64,000 nucleotides of DNA from Sphaerisporangium corydalis (lineage in GTDB: Bacteria; Actinomycetota; Actinomycetes; Streptosporangiales; Streptosporangiaceae): assembly GCF_025506355.1 (NCBI RefSeq), contig NZ_JANZYP010000032.1:34762-98761 (forward strand), given 5' to 3'. Numbering within the stretch: the first letter of the stretch is position 1; each line of letters starts with the position of its first letter. The position numbers were made by a program, and so were the translations under genes. The notes below the pieces were generated by a model. It made no database searches, was not told the DNA's origin, and saw nothing but the letters and a program-made list of their open reading frames with translations. Shown here one piece after another: positions 17,317 through 27,255 of the stretch.

Positions 17317-18301
17317 CGATGCGCACGCCGCCGGCGAACGGGCGGTTGCCGAGCGGGGCGACCCGTACGACGTCCCCGGTGTGCGGCGCGTGCACCATCA
17401 TGCCGCCGCCGATGTAGATGCCCACGTGATGCAGGTCGGAGTAGAAGAAGACCAGGTCGCCCGGACGCAGGTCCTCGCGGCTCACGTGGGTGCCGGCGGT
17501 CCACTGGTCGCCGGTGTAGTGCGGGAGGCTGATGCCGACCTTCTGGTAGGCCCACAGGACCAGGCCGGAGCAGTCGAAGGTGGTCGGGCCAGCGGCGCCC
17601 CAGACGTAGGGCCTGAGCTGCTGGGTGAGCGCCCACTTGGCGGCCTCGGCGGCCTTGCCCTCGCCCGGGATCGGAATGTCGATCTTCGTCGCCCGGCCGA
17701 ACGACTGGCCGGCCTGCGACAGGGCGCGCTTGAACAGGCTGCTCTCGGTCTTGGCGACCAGGTCGCGGATCTTGTCGCGCTGTGAGGAAAGGTTGGAGAC
17801 CAGCTTCTTGACCTCGACCTCGCGGGCCTTGGCACCGGCCTTCGCGCGCTCGGCCGAGTCCATCGCCTTGGCGATCTGCGAGACCTCCTCGCCCTGCTCC
17901 ATCTCCATGGCGTAGGTCGTGGCGGCGCGGTCGAGATAGCCCTCGGGGTCGCCGGACATGGCCAGCGCGAGCGAGGAGCCCATGCCGCCGGTCATGTAGG
18001 CGTCCTGGGCGTACAGCCCGGCCTTGCGGCGCTTCTCCTCAAGATCGGTCTGGCTCTTGGCGAGCGTCTTCTTGGCCAGGTCGGCCGAGCGCTGCGCCTG
18101 CTTGAGCTGCTCTCTCTGGCTGTTGTACTGCTCGGTGAGCGACTCGATCTGGTTGTAGAGGTGCTCGACCTGGTTCTTGAGCTGGTTGAGGGTCGGTTTG
18201 GGCTCCGCGGTCGCGGTCATGAGGGGCGACCCGAACGTCATGGCCGAAAGGGCGACGGTGACGAGGGCGATCCGGCGCGGCAGGCGTCGGCGGGCTCCCA
18301 T
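17309..18301 (-). CDS. Secreted NlpC/P60 (C40) peptidoglycan endopeptidase with coiled coil
   Basis: A cell-wall hydrolase of the RipA type, predicted to cut gamma-D-Glu-diaminopimelate bonds. With the ATG at 18301 it has 330 aa: an Arg-rich signal peptide (RRRLPRRIALVTVALSAMTF), a long coiled coil (~residues 35-200; QLKNQVEHLYNQIESLTEQY), and a C-terminal NlpC/P60 domain with catalytic Cys in TTFDCSGLVLWAYQKVG and His in DLHHVGIYIG. A TTG at 18394 with a good SD could add 31 residues, but two hairpins lie in that interval, which suits a leader. A c-di-AMP riboswitch lies upstream. Confidence 0.93.
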   Translation of the reverse strand: MGARRRLPRRIALVTVALSAMTFGSPLMTATAEPKPTLNQLKNQVEHLYNQIESLTEQYNSQREQLKQAQRSADLAKKTLAKSQTDLEEKRRKAGLYAQDAYMTGGMGSSLALAMSGDPEGYLDRAATTYAMEMEQGEEVSQIAKAMDSAERAKAGAKAREVEVKKLVSNLSSQRDKIRDLVAKTESSLFKRALSQAGQSFGRATKIDIPIPGEGKAAEAAKWALTQQLRPYVWGAAGPTTFDCSGLVLWAYQKVGISLPHYTGDQWTAGTHVSREDLRPGDLVFFYSDLHHVGIYIGGGMMVHAPHTGDVVRVAPLGNRPFAGGVRIAD

Positions 18302-18313
18302 GAACGTTCCGAG

Positions 18314-18357
18314 CCGGGAACGGAAGTCGCGTTCCCGGGCCCGGGCATGTCTGCCCG
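18314..18357 (-). other. Two hairpins in the leader between riboswitch and coding region
   Basis: CCGGGAAC (18314-18321) pairs with GTTCCCGG (18331-18338), and CGGGCA (18342-18347) pairs with TGCCCG (18352-18357). Both are perfect and lie just 5' of the chosen ATG. They could form part of the riboswitch expression platform. No U-tract is present, so a translational or Rho-linked mechanism would be needed (inference). Confidence 0.5.
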
Positions 18358-18408
18358 CGCTCTCTCCAGGCGTGCGCCTAGGCTGCACCAACAAGCTCCT
18401 CTCCTCGG

Positions 18409-18597
18409 CCGCCTACCGGGTTAGCTGACGGGTTCGGGCCGGAGTAGCCCTACCGAGCACATGACGATGGAGGATCGCGATGCCTCCCTCTCGGATTCAC
18501 CCCAGGGGTGGTGGGTGCGCTGGGGGGTTTCCCCGTCGCGTCCACCGTTGGGTCCCCGGTTCCTGGTCACTTCGGGACGTGACCTCGGACTAGGCGG
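18409..18597 (-). promoter_or_regulatory. c-di-AMP riboswitch (ydaO/yuaA class)
   Basis: Read on the minus strand, the leader of the NlpC/P60 gene shows the conserved ydaO blocks in order: GGGGACCCA, GGGGAAACCCC, GGGGTGAATCC, GGTAGGGCTACTCC, then GGCCCGAACCCGTCAGCT and AACCCGGTAGGCGG. A closing stem can form between CCGCCTA (complement of 18591-18597) and TAGGCGG (complement of 18409-18415). Riboswitches of this class bind cyclic di-AMP and commonly precede cell-wall hydrolase genes in actinobacteria, where ligand usually turns expression off. The c-di-AMP synthase gene disA lies at 31407-32498. Confidence 0.93.
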
Positions 18598-18977
18598 TTC
18601 GGCCACCGCCGTGCGATGACCGACATTGACGCTGGACACTAGTGCAGGCAAGGTTCCTGCTCAACCAGAACTGCGGATTCTGTAGAGGTTTCACAACCGA
18701 CGCGTCACGGGAAGATCACGTCTCGATGTGGCAACGGAGCCACATTACCCTGCGTTGACGTCGATGTGGGGGAGTCTTGCCACAGGTAGGCCCAGGTCTG
18801 TGCCATGACGGTCTAGGAAATGTCGCCAAAAGCAGCGGATTTCTACCCAGCGCGCTCGCCCGACCACCAAGGGTGACGCCGGGGCTGTCCGGAAGGGGTT
18901 TGGGTCCGTCCGTTACTCCCCTGCGGCACTCCCCGTCGCGAGTAGAGGCCGGTGGCGGCCGGATACGCTGGCCGGTC
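18598..18977. other. Divergent promoter region between riboswitch and N-acetyltransferase
   Basis: About 380 bases without a supportable gene. It should carry the promoter for the riboswitch transcript (leftward) and that of the acetyltransferase (rightward). A hairpin ATGTGGC (18726-18732) / GCCACAT (18739-18745) and a TTGACG (18755-18760) are visible. Open frames here are short and lack ribosome-binding sites. Confidence 0.4.
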
Positions 18978-19523
18978 ATGGATCAGGTCGTGGAGCCCGT
19001 ACCCGCCGGCGGCACTCTCGTCGTCAGGCGAGCCCGCATCACCGACGTGCGGATCATCAGGCGTCTGGTCGACAGTTACTCGGGCGACGGGCCGCGCCTG
19101 CTGCGCAAGTCGACCGTCACCCTCTACGAGGACGTCCAGGAGTTCTGGGTCGCCGAGGTCGGCGGCGAGGTCGTGGGCTGCGGGGCGCTCCACGTGCTGT
19201 GGGAGGACCTGGCCGAGATCCGCACGGTCGCCGTCGACGCGAGCCGGCGCGGGCACGGCGTCGGCCACCGCATCGTCGCGGCCCTGATCGACACGGCGCG
19301 GGAGCTCGGGGCGCGGCGGGTCTTCTGCCTGACCTTCGAAGTCGCCTTCTTCGCCAAGCATGGTTTCGCCACCATCCAGGGCACTCCGGTCTCACCGGAG
19401 GTATACGCCGAGTTGCTCGACTCCTACGATGAGGGCGTGGCGGAGTTCCTCGATCTGGAGCACGTCAAGCCGAACACTCTCGGTAACGAGCGCATGCTTC
19501 TGCATTTGCTCCCGCGATCCTGA
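18978..19523 (+). CDS. GNAT family amino-acid N-acetyltransferase (ArgA-like)
   Basis: A 181-aa single-domain GNAT enzyme. The acetyl-CoA loop is EIRTVAVDASRRGHGVGHRIV (R/Q-x-x-G-x-G/A type) and the C-terminal part reads VFCLTFEVAFFAKHGF. Size and sequence fit the short actinobacterial N-acetylglutamate synthase type, which starts arginine synthesis, but other acyl acceptors are possible. The ATG at 18978 is chosen because the domain begins immediately after it; the upstream open frame is long but non-conserved in appearance. It is monocistronic as far as visible. Confidence 0.87.
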   Translation: MDQVVEPVPAGGTLVVRRARITDVRIIRRLVDSYSGDGPRLLRKSTVTLYEDVQEFWVAEVGGEVVGCGALHVLWEDLAEIRTVAVDASRRGHGVGHRIVAALIDTARELGARRVFCLTFEVAFFAKHGFATIQGTPVSPEVYAELLDSYDEGVAEFLDLEHVKPNTLGNERMLLHLLPRS

Positions 19524-19639
19524 CTGCCAGGATGACGCGATGGAAAGGTGACTGTTGATGTCACTGTCGCTACGTTGGGCAACACCACAGCATGTGTGTC
19601 TGACATATGCCACATGCGAACCCGAAGTGAGGTGACACG

Positions 19640-20965
19640 GTGAGCACCGGACAGCCGCCGTACCCACGGGACGAACCGGACGACCAGTCGTCCGGATCTC
19701 CGCAATATGGGCAGCACAGCGCCGATCGGCCCGGCCAGGGCATCGATCCGGAGGTGACGGTCGTTCACCGACCGCAGCCGACATCAGAGAACAGCTACCC
19801 CCAGCAGTCCTACGGGCAGCAGCAGCCGTACGGCCAGCAAGGCGCGTACGGGCAGCAGAGCGGGTACGGGCAGCAGAGCGGCACGGGAGCGTACGGGCAG
19901 GGTTACCCCCAGCAGCCCGCCGCCTCGGGCCAGCAGTCCTACGGCCAGCAGGACCCGCAGGCCGGCTCCGGCCAGTCCTACGGCCAGCAGGGCTACGGCC
20001 AGCAGCAGTCCTACGGGCAGCAGGGCTACGGCCAGCAGGACTCCTACGGCCAGCAGGCCCAGCAGGGCCAGCAGGGTTACGGCCAGCAGCCCGGCTACGA
20101 GCAGCAGGGGCAGTACGGGCAGCAGCAGGGCTACGGCCAGCAGCCGCAGTACGGCCAGCAGGGCTACGGTCAGCAGCCCGCGCAGCAGCAGGGCTACGGC
20201 CAGCAGCCGCAGTACGGGCAGCAGGCCCAGCAGAGCCAGGGCTACGGCCAGCAGCCCGGCTATGACCAGCAGCAGGGATACGGTGACCAGGCCTACGGCC
20301 AGCAGCAGCAGTACGGCCAGCCCGCCCAGGACGCCTACGCCCAGCAGCAGTACGGGCAGCAGGGGTACGCCCCCGCGCCCGGCTACGGCCAGCAGGGCTA
20401 CCCCCAGCCCGGCTACCAGCAGCCGTACGGCGCCACCGGGGCGCAGCCCCCGGGCGCGCCCGCTCCGCTGGCGGAGTGGTGGCAGCGCCTGGTCGCCCGG
20501 CTCATCGACGGCGTGATCCTCGCAATCCCGACGTTCATCATCACGATCGTCCTGACCGCCGTCCTCGTGACCCAGGTGAGCTTCGACCCGAACACGGGCA
20601 CGATCACCGAGCCGGGCGGGATCTTCCTCTCCGGGCTGATCACGGCGCTGCTCGTCGGCCTGATCTACGTCGTCTACGAGTTCCTGATGCTCAAGCAGCG
20701 TGGCCAGACGGTGGGCAAGATCGCCATGGGCATCAAGGTGGTCACGGTCGGCGGCGTGCTCGACGCCGGCGGCCTCGCCACCGACGTGGCCGGCAAGCGC
20801 GCGGGAGTGATCTTCGGACCGCAGCTCCTGCGGTGGATCCCGATCGTCGGCTGGATCACGAGCATCTTCTCGCTCGTGAACGTCCTGTGGCTGCTGTGGG
20901 ACAAGCCCCTCCAGCAGTGCCTTCACGACAAGGTCGCCGGCACGATCGTCGTCAAGACCAGATAA
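19640..20965 (+). CDS. RDD family membrane protein with long Gln/Gly/Tyr-rich N-terminal region
   Basis: A 441-aa protein. Residues ~50-275 are an almost pure Tyr-Gly-Gln-Gln repeat region of prion-like, low-complexity composition; residues ~283-441 form an RDD domain with three membrane segments ([56 protein letters not shown]) and the trailing [12 protein letters not shown] motif. RDD proteins are poorly understood; some are Na+/H+ antiporters. The N-tail is predicted cytoplasmic. GTG start with GAGGTGACAC upstream. A perfect terminator follows. A shorter paralogue comes next. Confidence 0.93.
   Translation: MSTGQPPYPRDEPDDQSSGSPQYGQHSADRPGQGIDPEVTVVHRPQPTSENSYPQQSYGQQQPYGQQGAYGQQSGYGQQSGTGAYGQGYPQQPAASGQQSYGQQDPQAGSGQSYGQQGYGQQQSYGQQGYGQQDSYGQQAQQGQQGYGQQPGYEQQGQYGQQQGYGQQPQYGQQGYGQQPAQQQGYGQQPQYGQQAQQSQGYGQQPGYDQQQGYGDQAYGQQQQYGQPAQDAYAQQQYGQQGYAPAPGYGQQGYPQPGYQQPYGATGAQPPGAPAPLAEWWQRLVARLIDGVILAIPTFIITIVLTAVLVTQVSFDPNTGTITEPGGIFLSGLITALLVGLIYVVYEFLMLKQRGQTVGKIAMGIKVVTVGGVLDAGGLATDVAGKRAGVIFGPQLLRWIPIVGWITSIFSLVNVLWLLWDKPLQQCLHDKVAGTIVVKTR
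19797..20440 (+). repeat. YGQQ-coding low-complexity repeat tract
   Basis: About 640 bp of degenerate short repeats based on TACGGCCAGCAG / TACGGGCAGCAG, coding for Tyr-Gly-Gln-Gln with Ser, Pro, Ala and Gly variants. No single unit length is kept, so it looks like an old, slippage-prone array. Confidence 0.9.
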
Positions 20966-20977
20966 ACACCGCACCAC

Positions 20978-21008
20978 GGGCCGGGGGACGCCATCCCCCG
21001 GCCCTTTT
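20978..21008 (+). terminator. Rho-independent terminator after the first RDD gene
   Basis: GGGCCGGGGGA (20978-20988) pairs perfectly with TCCCCCGGCCC (20994-21004) around a 5-base loop, followed by TTTT. It lies 13 bases after the stop codon. Confidence 0.9.
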
Positions 21009-21304
21009 CTGCCTTCTGGCGCACTGTACGGTCCGGTCGGCGCATCCCGTGTACGACCGGTGAGACGCTCCCGCCGATCCGTGAGCACTCAGGCGAAAAT
21101 CCGTGAGACCCTCAGGCGAACCGTCCGTAGGACTTCGGGCGAATCGTGCGTGATCCACCGTGGGCGCCCCTTGGTGAAGATCGCCGGGCCGCCTTCCGGA
21201 ACCCTCCGCGGCGAGGTCGGTGACCCGGTAACGGACAAACCCGTATATGCGATAGGACCTTGCACATTCCGCAGCTTCCTTCGCTTGTCGCGAAAGGTGA
21301 TCAA
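21009..21304. other. Spacer between the two RDD genes
   Basis: About 300 bases after the terminator and before the second RDD start. It contains loosely repeated TCAGGCGAA elements (near 21087-21093 and 21111-21120, and as TTCGGGCGAA near 21135) and must contain the promoter of the second RDD gene. No coding signal seen. Confidence 0.4.
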
Positions 21305-22018
21305 ATGACGGCAGAACCACCCCCCGGTAGTAACCCCTACGAGCCGCCGCCGCCCCACGGCCAGCAGTACGGCCAGCCCCAGCCCGGCTACGGTCAGCCC
21401 CAGCCCGGCTATGGCCAGCCGCAGCCCGGCTACGGAGATCCTCAGGCCGGCTACGGCGGTCCGTACGGCGCCGGTCCCGCCCCGTACGGCGGCCCGCAGG
21501 GCGCGCCGCTGCCTCCCGGGGCCCCGGCCCCGCTCGCCGAGTGGTGGGAGCGCCTCGTCGCGCGGATCATCGACGGCATCCTGTTCTCGATCGTCTACGG
21601 GATCCTGGCCTCGATCCTCACGTCGATGTTCGCCCCGTCGCTGGCGGACATCCTGGCGAACCCGAGCCTGTCGACGGGAACCCTCGTCCTGCCGGGCCTG
21701 CTGGCGGCGATCATCGCCTACGGCGCGTACGCCGCGTACGACTATGTGCTGCATTCCAAGGACGGGCAGACCCTCGGCAAGAAGGTCATGAAGATCCGCC
21801 TCGCCGGCGTCGGCGGCGGCGTCCCCGATTCCGCCGCCGTGATGAAGCGTTCGGCTATCTTCCCGGGCGTGTTGGTTCTCTACGGCATTCCCCTCCTGGG
21901 ATGGCTCGCCGCCATCTTCGTCCTCGTGCTGGGCGTGCTAATCCTCACGGACAAGCCGCTGCAGCAGGGGTTGCACGACAAGGTCGCGGGGACCGTTGTG
22001 GTCAAGGCACCGCGCTGA
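21305..22018 (+). CDS. RDD family membrane protein with short Pro/Gly/Tyr/Gln-rich N-terminal region
   Basis: A 237-aa paralogue of the preceding protein. Residues ~10-75 contain GYGQPQP repeats; the rest is the RDD domain: APLAEWWERLVARIIDGILFS, LLAAIIAYGAYAAYDYVL, DGQTLGKKVMKIRL, WLAAIFVLVLGVLIL and [12 protein letters not shown]. The ATG at 21305 has AAAGGTGATC before it. The tail repeat differs (Pro-rich instead of Gln-rich), so the two tails diverged after gene duplication. Followed by its own terminator. Confidence 0.93.
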   Translation: MTAEPPPGSNPYEPPPPHGQQYGQPQPGYGQPQPGYGQPQPGYGDPQAGYGGPYGAGPAPYGGPQGAPLPPGAPAPLAEWWERLVARIIDGILFSIVYGILASILTSMFAPSLADILANPSLSTGTLVLPGLLAAIIAYGAYAAYDYVLHSKDGQTLGKKVMKIRLAGVGGGVPDSAAVMKRSAIFPGVLVLYGIPLLGWLAAIFVLVLGVLILTDKPLQQGLHDKVAGTVVVKAPR

Positions 22019-22030
22019 GATCGGCTTTAT

Positions 22031-22070
22031 GGGCGGGGCGGTCGCACGGCGGCCGCCCCGCCCGCGTTTT
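22031..22070 (+). terminator. Rho-independent terminator after the second RDD gene
   Basis: GGGCGGGGCGG (22031-22041) pairs perfectly with CCGCCCCGCCC (22053-22063), then GCG and TTTT (22067-22070). Confidence 0.88.
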
Positions 22071-22143
22071 CCGGCGGATCGCCTTTCCGTGGCCATCCGG
22101 TAAGCCCGCTGGAGAGACGGAGAATGCTCTGGAACGGTCCTTC

Positions 22144-22185
22144 GCGAGGTTTGACCCTCGCCCCCGCAACGCGGGCTGACCTCGC
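22144..22185 (+). other. Nested hairpin upstream of the small membrane peptide
   Basis: Outer arms GCGAGGT (22144-22150) and ACCTCGC (22179-22185) enclose an inner CCCGC (22163-22167) / GCGGG (22171-22175) stem. It lies about 120 bases before the peptide gene. It could be leader RNA structure; no known RNA family is recognised. Confidence 0.35.
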
Positions 22186-22307
22186 GTGAGGATAGAGTCG
22201 GATCCTGACTCCCCGATCAGGCAACCATGGCACAGCCGCAGGGTGTCTCGTGTGACAATTAACGTGGGCGGCCCGTGAATGCCACCCCCCGCGTGGAGCG
22301 AGGATCA

Positions 22308-22457
22308 ATGAACGATGTATTGTCCGCCTTGATACCACCCGCGGTGGTCGCCGCGGTGGTCATCGTCGGTGTCGTGAAGCTGATGCGTTCCGAAGCCGCG
22401 GGGCGGCGCCAGGAGGCCGAGGCCTCGGAGAAGTCATCTGAGGCTTCTTCCGACTGA
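22308..22457 (+). CDS. 49-aa single-pass membrane peptide
   Basis: Starts MNDVLSALIPPAVVAAVVIVGV: one hydrophobic helix (~residues 7-26), then a short charged tail (KLMRSEAAGRRQEAEASEKSSE). ATG at 22308 has GCGAGGATC directly upstream at good spacing; the longer in-frame start lacks one. Small one-helix proteins of this form are widespread but unannotated in actinomycetes. It is followed by lsr2 but probably transcribed separately. Function unknown. Confidence 0.7.
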   Translation: MNDVLSALIPPAVVAAVVIVGVVKLMRSEAAGRRQEAEASEKSSEASSD

Positions 22458-22575
22458 CCGGCAGGTCCGGCGGCACGTTCCCCGGAAATCCACAGGTTCG
22501 CTGAATTGTCAGCCGGGGTTACCGGGTATATGTTTGGCTGGCGAATCGAACAATGCTCTGCGAAAGGATTGCCAG

Positions 22576-22908
22576 ATGGCCACGCAGATCCAGAAGATAC
22601 TCATCGACGACCTCGATGGTGGCGAGGCCAATGAGACAGTCACCTTCGCGATTGATGGCACCGCATACGAGATTGATCTGAGCGGAGACAACGCCAAGAA
22701 GCTGCGCGAGGCGCTGTCGTCTTTCGTGTCCAGTGCGCGCAGGGCCGAGGGTGCCTCCGCCCGCGGCCGTAAGCGTGGTGGCGGCCAGCGCCCGTCGCGT
22801 GAAAAGAGCTCGGAGATCCGCGCGTGGGCGAAGGCTCACGGCATCTCGGTGAGCGAGCGCGGCCGTATTGCCTCCTCCGTGGTCGAGCAGTACGAAGCGG
22901 CACACTGA
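22576..22908 (+). CDS. lsr2: Lsr2 nucleoid-associated protein
   Basis: An H-NS-like xenogeneic silencer that bridges AT-rich DNA. The 110-aa protein has the N-terminal dimerisation domain (QIQKILIDDLDGGEANETVTFAIDGTAYEIDLS) and the C-terminal DNA-binding domain with the hook motif RGR in SVSERGRIASSVVEQY. The linker is basic (ARGRKRGGGQRP). ATG at 22576 with GAAAGGA upstream. lsr2-clpC adjacency is the same as in mycobacteria. Confidence 0.97.
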   Translation: MATQIQKILIDDLDGGEANETVTFAIDGTAYEIDLSGDNAKKLREALSSFVSSARRAEGASARGRKRGGGQRPSREKSSEIRAWAKAHGISVSERGRIASSVVEQYEAAH

Positions 22909-22927
22909 CGCGCTGTTTGTGATCACT

Positions 22928-22968
22928 CGGCTATGGCGGCGGAGGGCCATCAATCGCCGTCATAGCCG
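22928..22968 (+). terminator. Hairpin after lsr2
   Basis: CGGCTATGGCGGC (22928-22940) pairs with GCCGTCATAGCCG (22956-22968) with one mismatch, 20 bases after the lsr2 stop. No U-tract follows. Confidence 0.55.
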
Positions 22969-23220
22969 CATGATCGTGTTATCCGAGCGTGATCGTCCGG
23001 GGCGCGGCCGAGGGGTTCACGTAAATCGGTGAAGTTAAACGTCGTTCGCTTGCGGCGTAGCGGGAACATGTGACCCCCCAACAGTAGTTGGATGGAGCGT
23101 GAACGCCCTGCTCTCGGGGAACGTCTCCTGTCTAGAGCGGTCACCGGTCGGGGCTAGCATGCGGAAGCGGCGGGCCCGGATATCCCGAGCTGCCTGACCG
23201 CTCTGTGAGGGAGCGACGAG
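22969..23220 (+). other. clpC leader and promoter region
   Basis: About 250 bases with no coding signal. It carries the candidate ClgR box and the ribosome-binding site GAGGGAGCGACGAG directly before the clpC ATG. Confidence 0.5.
23044..23060 (+). promoter_or_regulatory. Candidate ClgR operator upstream of clpC
   Basis: GTTCGC-TTGCG-GCGTAG fits the ClgR box as I recall it (GTTCGC-YNRNR-GCGWAM) at all but the last position. ClgR activates clp genes in Streptomyces, Corynebacterium and Mycobacterium. It lies about 160 bases before the clpC start, a plausible activator distance. Confidence 0.5.
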
Positions 23221-25770
<2,550 letters not shown>

Positions 25771-25787
25771 CTGGATCGGTTCGAGAG

Positions 25788-25822
25788 GACCCCCCGTGAG
25801 GATCACCTCACGGGGGGTCTTT
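25788..25822 (+). terminator. Rho-independent terminator after clpC
   Basis: A perfect 14-bp stem, GACCCCCCGTGAGG (25788-25801) with CCTCACGGGGGGTC (25806-25819), a 4-base loop and TTTCGTATTTC downstream, 18 bases after the stop codon. Confidence 0.93.
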
Positions 25823-26136
25823 CGTATTTCGTGAGATCACTTTGGCGCGATTCGCTATGACACCACCGAATGTAGTACTACACTCCGTAGAGCGGATCGG
25901 GCGGGCCCCGGATCGGCGGATCACAAGATCCGCGGAGTACGGCGGCCATCGCCCGGGTCCCCCCGTCGGTGTAGCGGGGGATCCGCTGCCGGGAGGACGC
26001 GGCGATCGGCTCCGCCGGGCAGACTCGGGCGGGCCAGGCCGGATCCCCGGCAGGGAGAGCACCTCCGCCGCACGCGGCCGCGTCCGGCCGCCTGAAGCCG
26101 TGGGACCGAAGCGTAGTACGCCTGGGGAGGCACCGA
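25823..26136. other. Spacer between clpC terminator and EboE-like gene, with a perfect palindrome
   Basis: About 310 bases. A 12-bp perfect palindrome TGTAGTACTACA lies at 25871-25882, and a related GTAGTAC half at 26112-26118 just before the EboE-like start. The palindrome looks like an operator in the promoter of the EboE-like gene. The intervening 200 bases are GC-rich; an open frame there has no ribosome-binding site. Confidence 0.45.
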
Positions 26137-27081
26137 ATGCGCCTGCGTCATGAGGACGGCACGCTGGTTCACCTGTCCTACAACGCGGGCGTGCACCCCG
26201 CGGAGGACCTGGAGAACCTGATCGCCCATCTGACCCGCTACGCCGTCCCTGTGCGGAAGCGGCTGGGCGTCGACCGGCTCGGGATCGGCCTCTGGCTGGC
26301 CCCCGGCGTCGCCGACCACCTCATCGCCGACCGCATCGAGCTCGTCCGCCTCGGCCGGTCCCTTGAGGAGCGCGGCCTGGAGGTCGTCAGCCTGAACGGC
26401 GCGGGCGGGCGCGGCATGGGGCAGGACAGCCCCGGCCCCGACTGGGCCAAGCCCGAGCGCTACCGCTACACGATGGCCCTGGCGAAGATCCTCGCCTTCC
26501 TGCTCCCCGAGGACGTCCGCTTCGGCAGCATCACCACGATCCCCATCGGCTGGCGGCGTGACTGGCCGGCCGACCTGCACGCGATCGCCTCGCGCCGGCT
26601 CGACCGGCTCTCCCGCGAGCTGCGCGGCCTGCACAGCGTGACCGGCAAGACCATCCGGGTGGGGTTCCAGCCGTGGCCGGGCTGCGTGCTGGAGACGACC
26701 GAGCAGGCCGTGAAGCGGGTGTGCGGCATCGACTCCGAGTACCTCGGGGTCTGCCTGGACGCCTGCCACCTCACCTGCGGGGTCGAGGAGCCCGGCGCCG
26801 CCCTGCGCGGGGTGGCCGCCGCCGGGGCCTCGGTGGTGAAGCTGGGCCACGTGCACAACCACACCGGGGAGATCCCGGGCACCGAGTCCATCCTGGAGAA
26901 CACCCTGGCCGCGATCCTGGCCGGGCCGGGGACGGGCGGCGCGCACATCGAGGTGGAGGCGCACGGCCTGGCCTCACCGGCCAAGGGCAAGGGCCCCGCC
27001 GCCCTGGTGGCCACGCTCGCCGACGAACTCGACTGGACCCGCCGCAACCTCACCGCCCTTGGCCTCAAGCTCGCCGCCTGA
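26137..27081 (+). CDS. EboE-like TIM-barrel protein (sugar isomerase/epimerase fold)
   Basis: A 314-aa protein whose start (VHLSYNAGVHPAEDLENLIAHLTRYAVPVRKRLG, read in parts) and later LGIGLWLAPGVADHL, LEVVSLNGAGG, FGSITTIPIGWRRDW, GFQPWPGCVLETTEQ and KLGHVHNHTGEIPG match, from memory, the EboE protein of the eboABCDEF cluster, linked to export or handling of prenylated metabolites. It resembles the AP-endonuclease-2/xylose-isomerase-like barrel. No other ebo gene is nearby, so it is solitary here. ATG has GGGGAGG upstream. Its 3' end is repeated downstream. The precise reaction is unknown. Confidence 0.75.
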   Translation: MRLRHEDGTLVHLSYNAGVHPAEDLENLIAHLTRYAVPVRKRLGVDRLGIGLWLAPGVADHLIADRIELVRLGRSLEERGLEVVSLNGAGGRGMGQDSPGPDWAKPERYRYTMALAKILAFLLPEDVRFGSITTIPIGWRRDWPADLHAIASRRLDRLSRELRGLHSVTGKTIRVGFQPWPGCVLETTEQAVKRVCGIDSEYLGVCLDACHLTCGVEEPGAALRGVAAAGASVVKLGHVHNHTGEIPGTESILENTLAAILAGPGTGGAHIEVEAHGLASPAKGKGPAALVATLADELDWTRRNLTALGLKLAA

Positions 27082-27180
27082 CCCGGCCGGCCCCGGCCTC
27101 ACCGCCCCCGGCCAAGCTCGCCGCCTGACCCGCCCGGCCTCAAGCTCACCGGCCTCGAACTCGCCGCCTGACCCGGCCGG
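27061..27180 (+). repeat. Degenerate repeats of the EboE-like gene 3' end
   Basis: The 30 bases ending the gene (27061-27090, containing AAGCTCGCCGCCTGACCCGG) recur at 27151-27180 with two mismatches, exactly 90 bp away. A further copy of AAGCTCGCCGCCTGACCCG lies at 27114-27132. Each copy keeps the GCC-GCC-TGA end of the reading frame. Confidence 0.85.
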
Positions 27181-27255
27181 CCCGCCGGGGTCGGGGGACG
27201 TCCTACGCCTCACCGCCGGGGGCCCGGGCCGCCGGTGGTGAGGCCGGGTAATAGA

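Noticed and set aside
22140..22260. tRNA or small RNA gene before the membrane peptide
   Set aside because: A nested hairpin exists, but there is no cloverleaf, T-loop (GGTTCGA) or known RNA motif.
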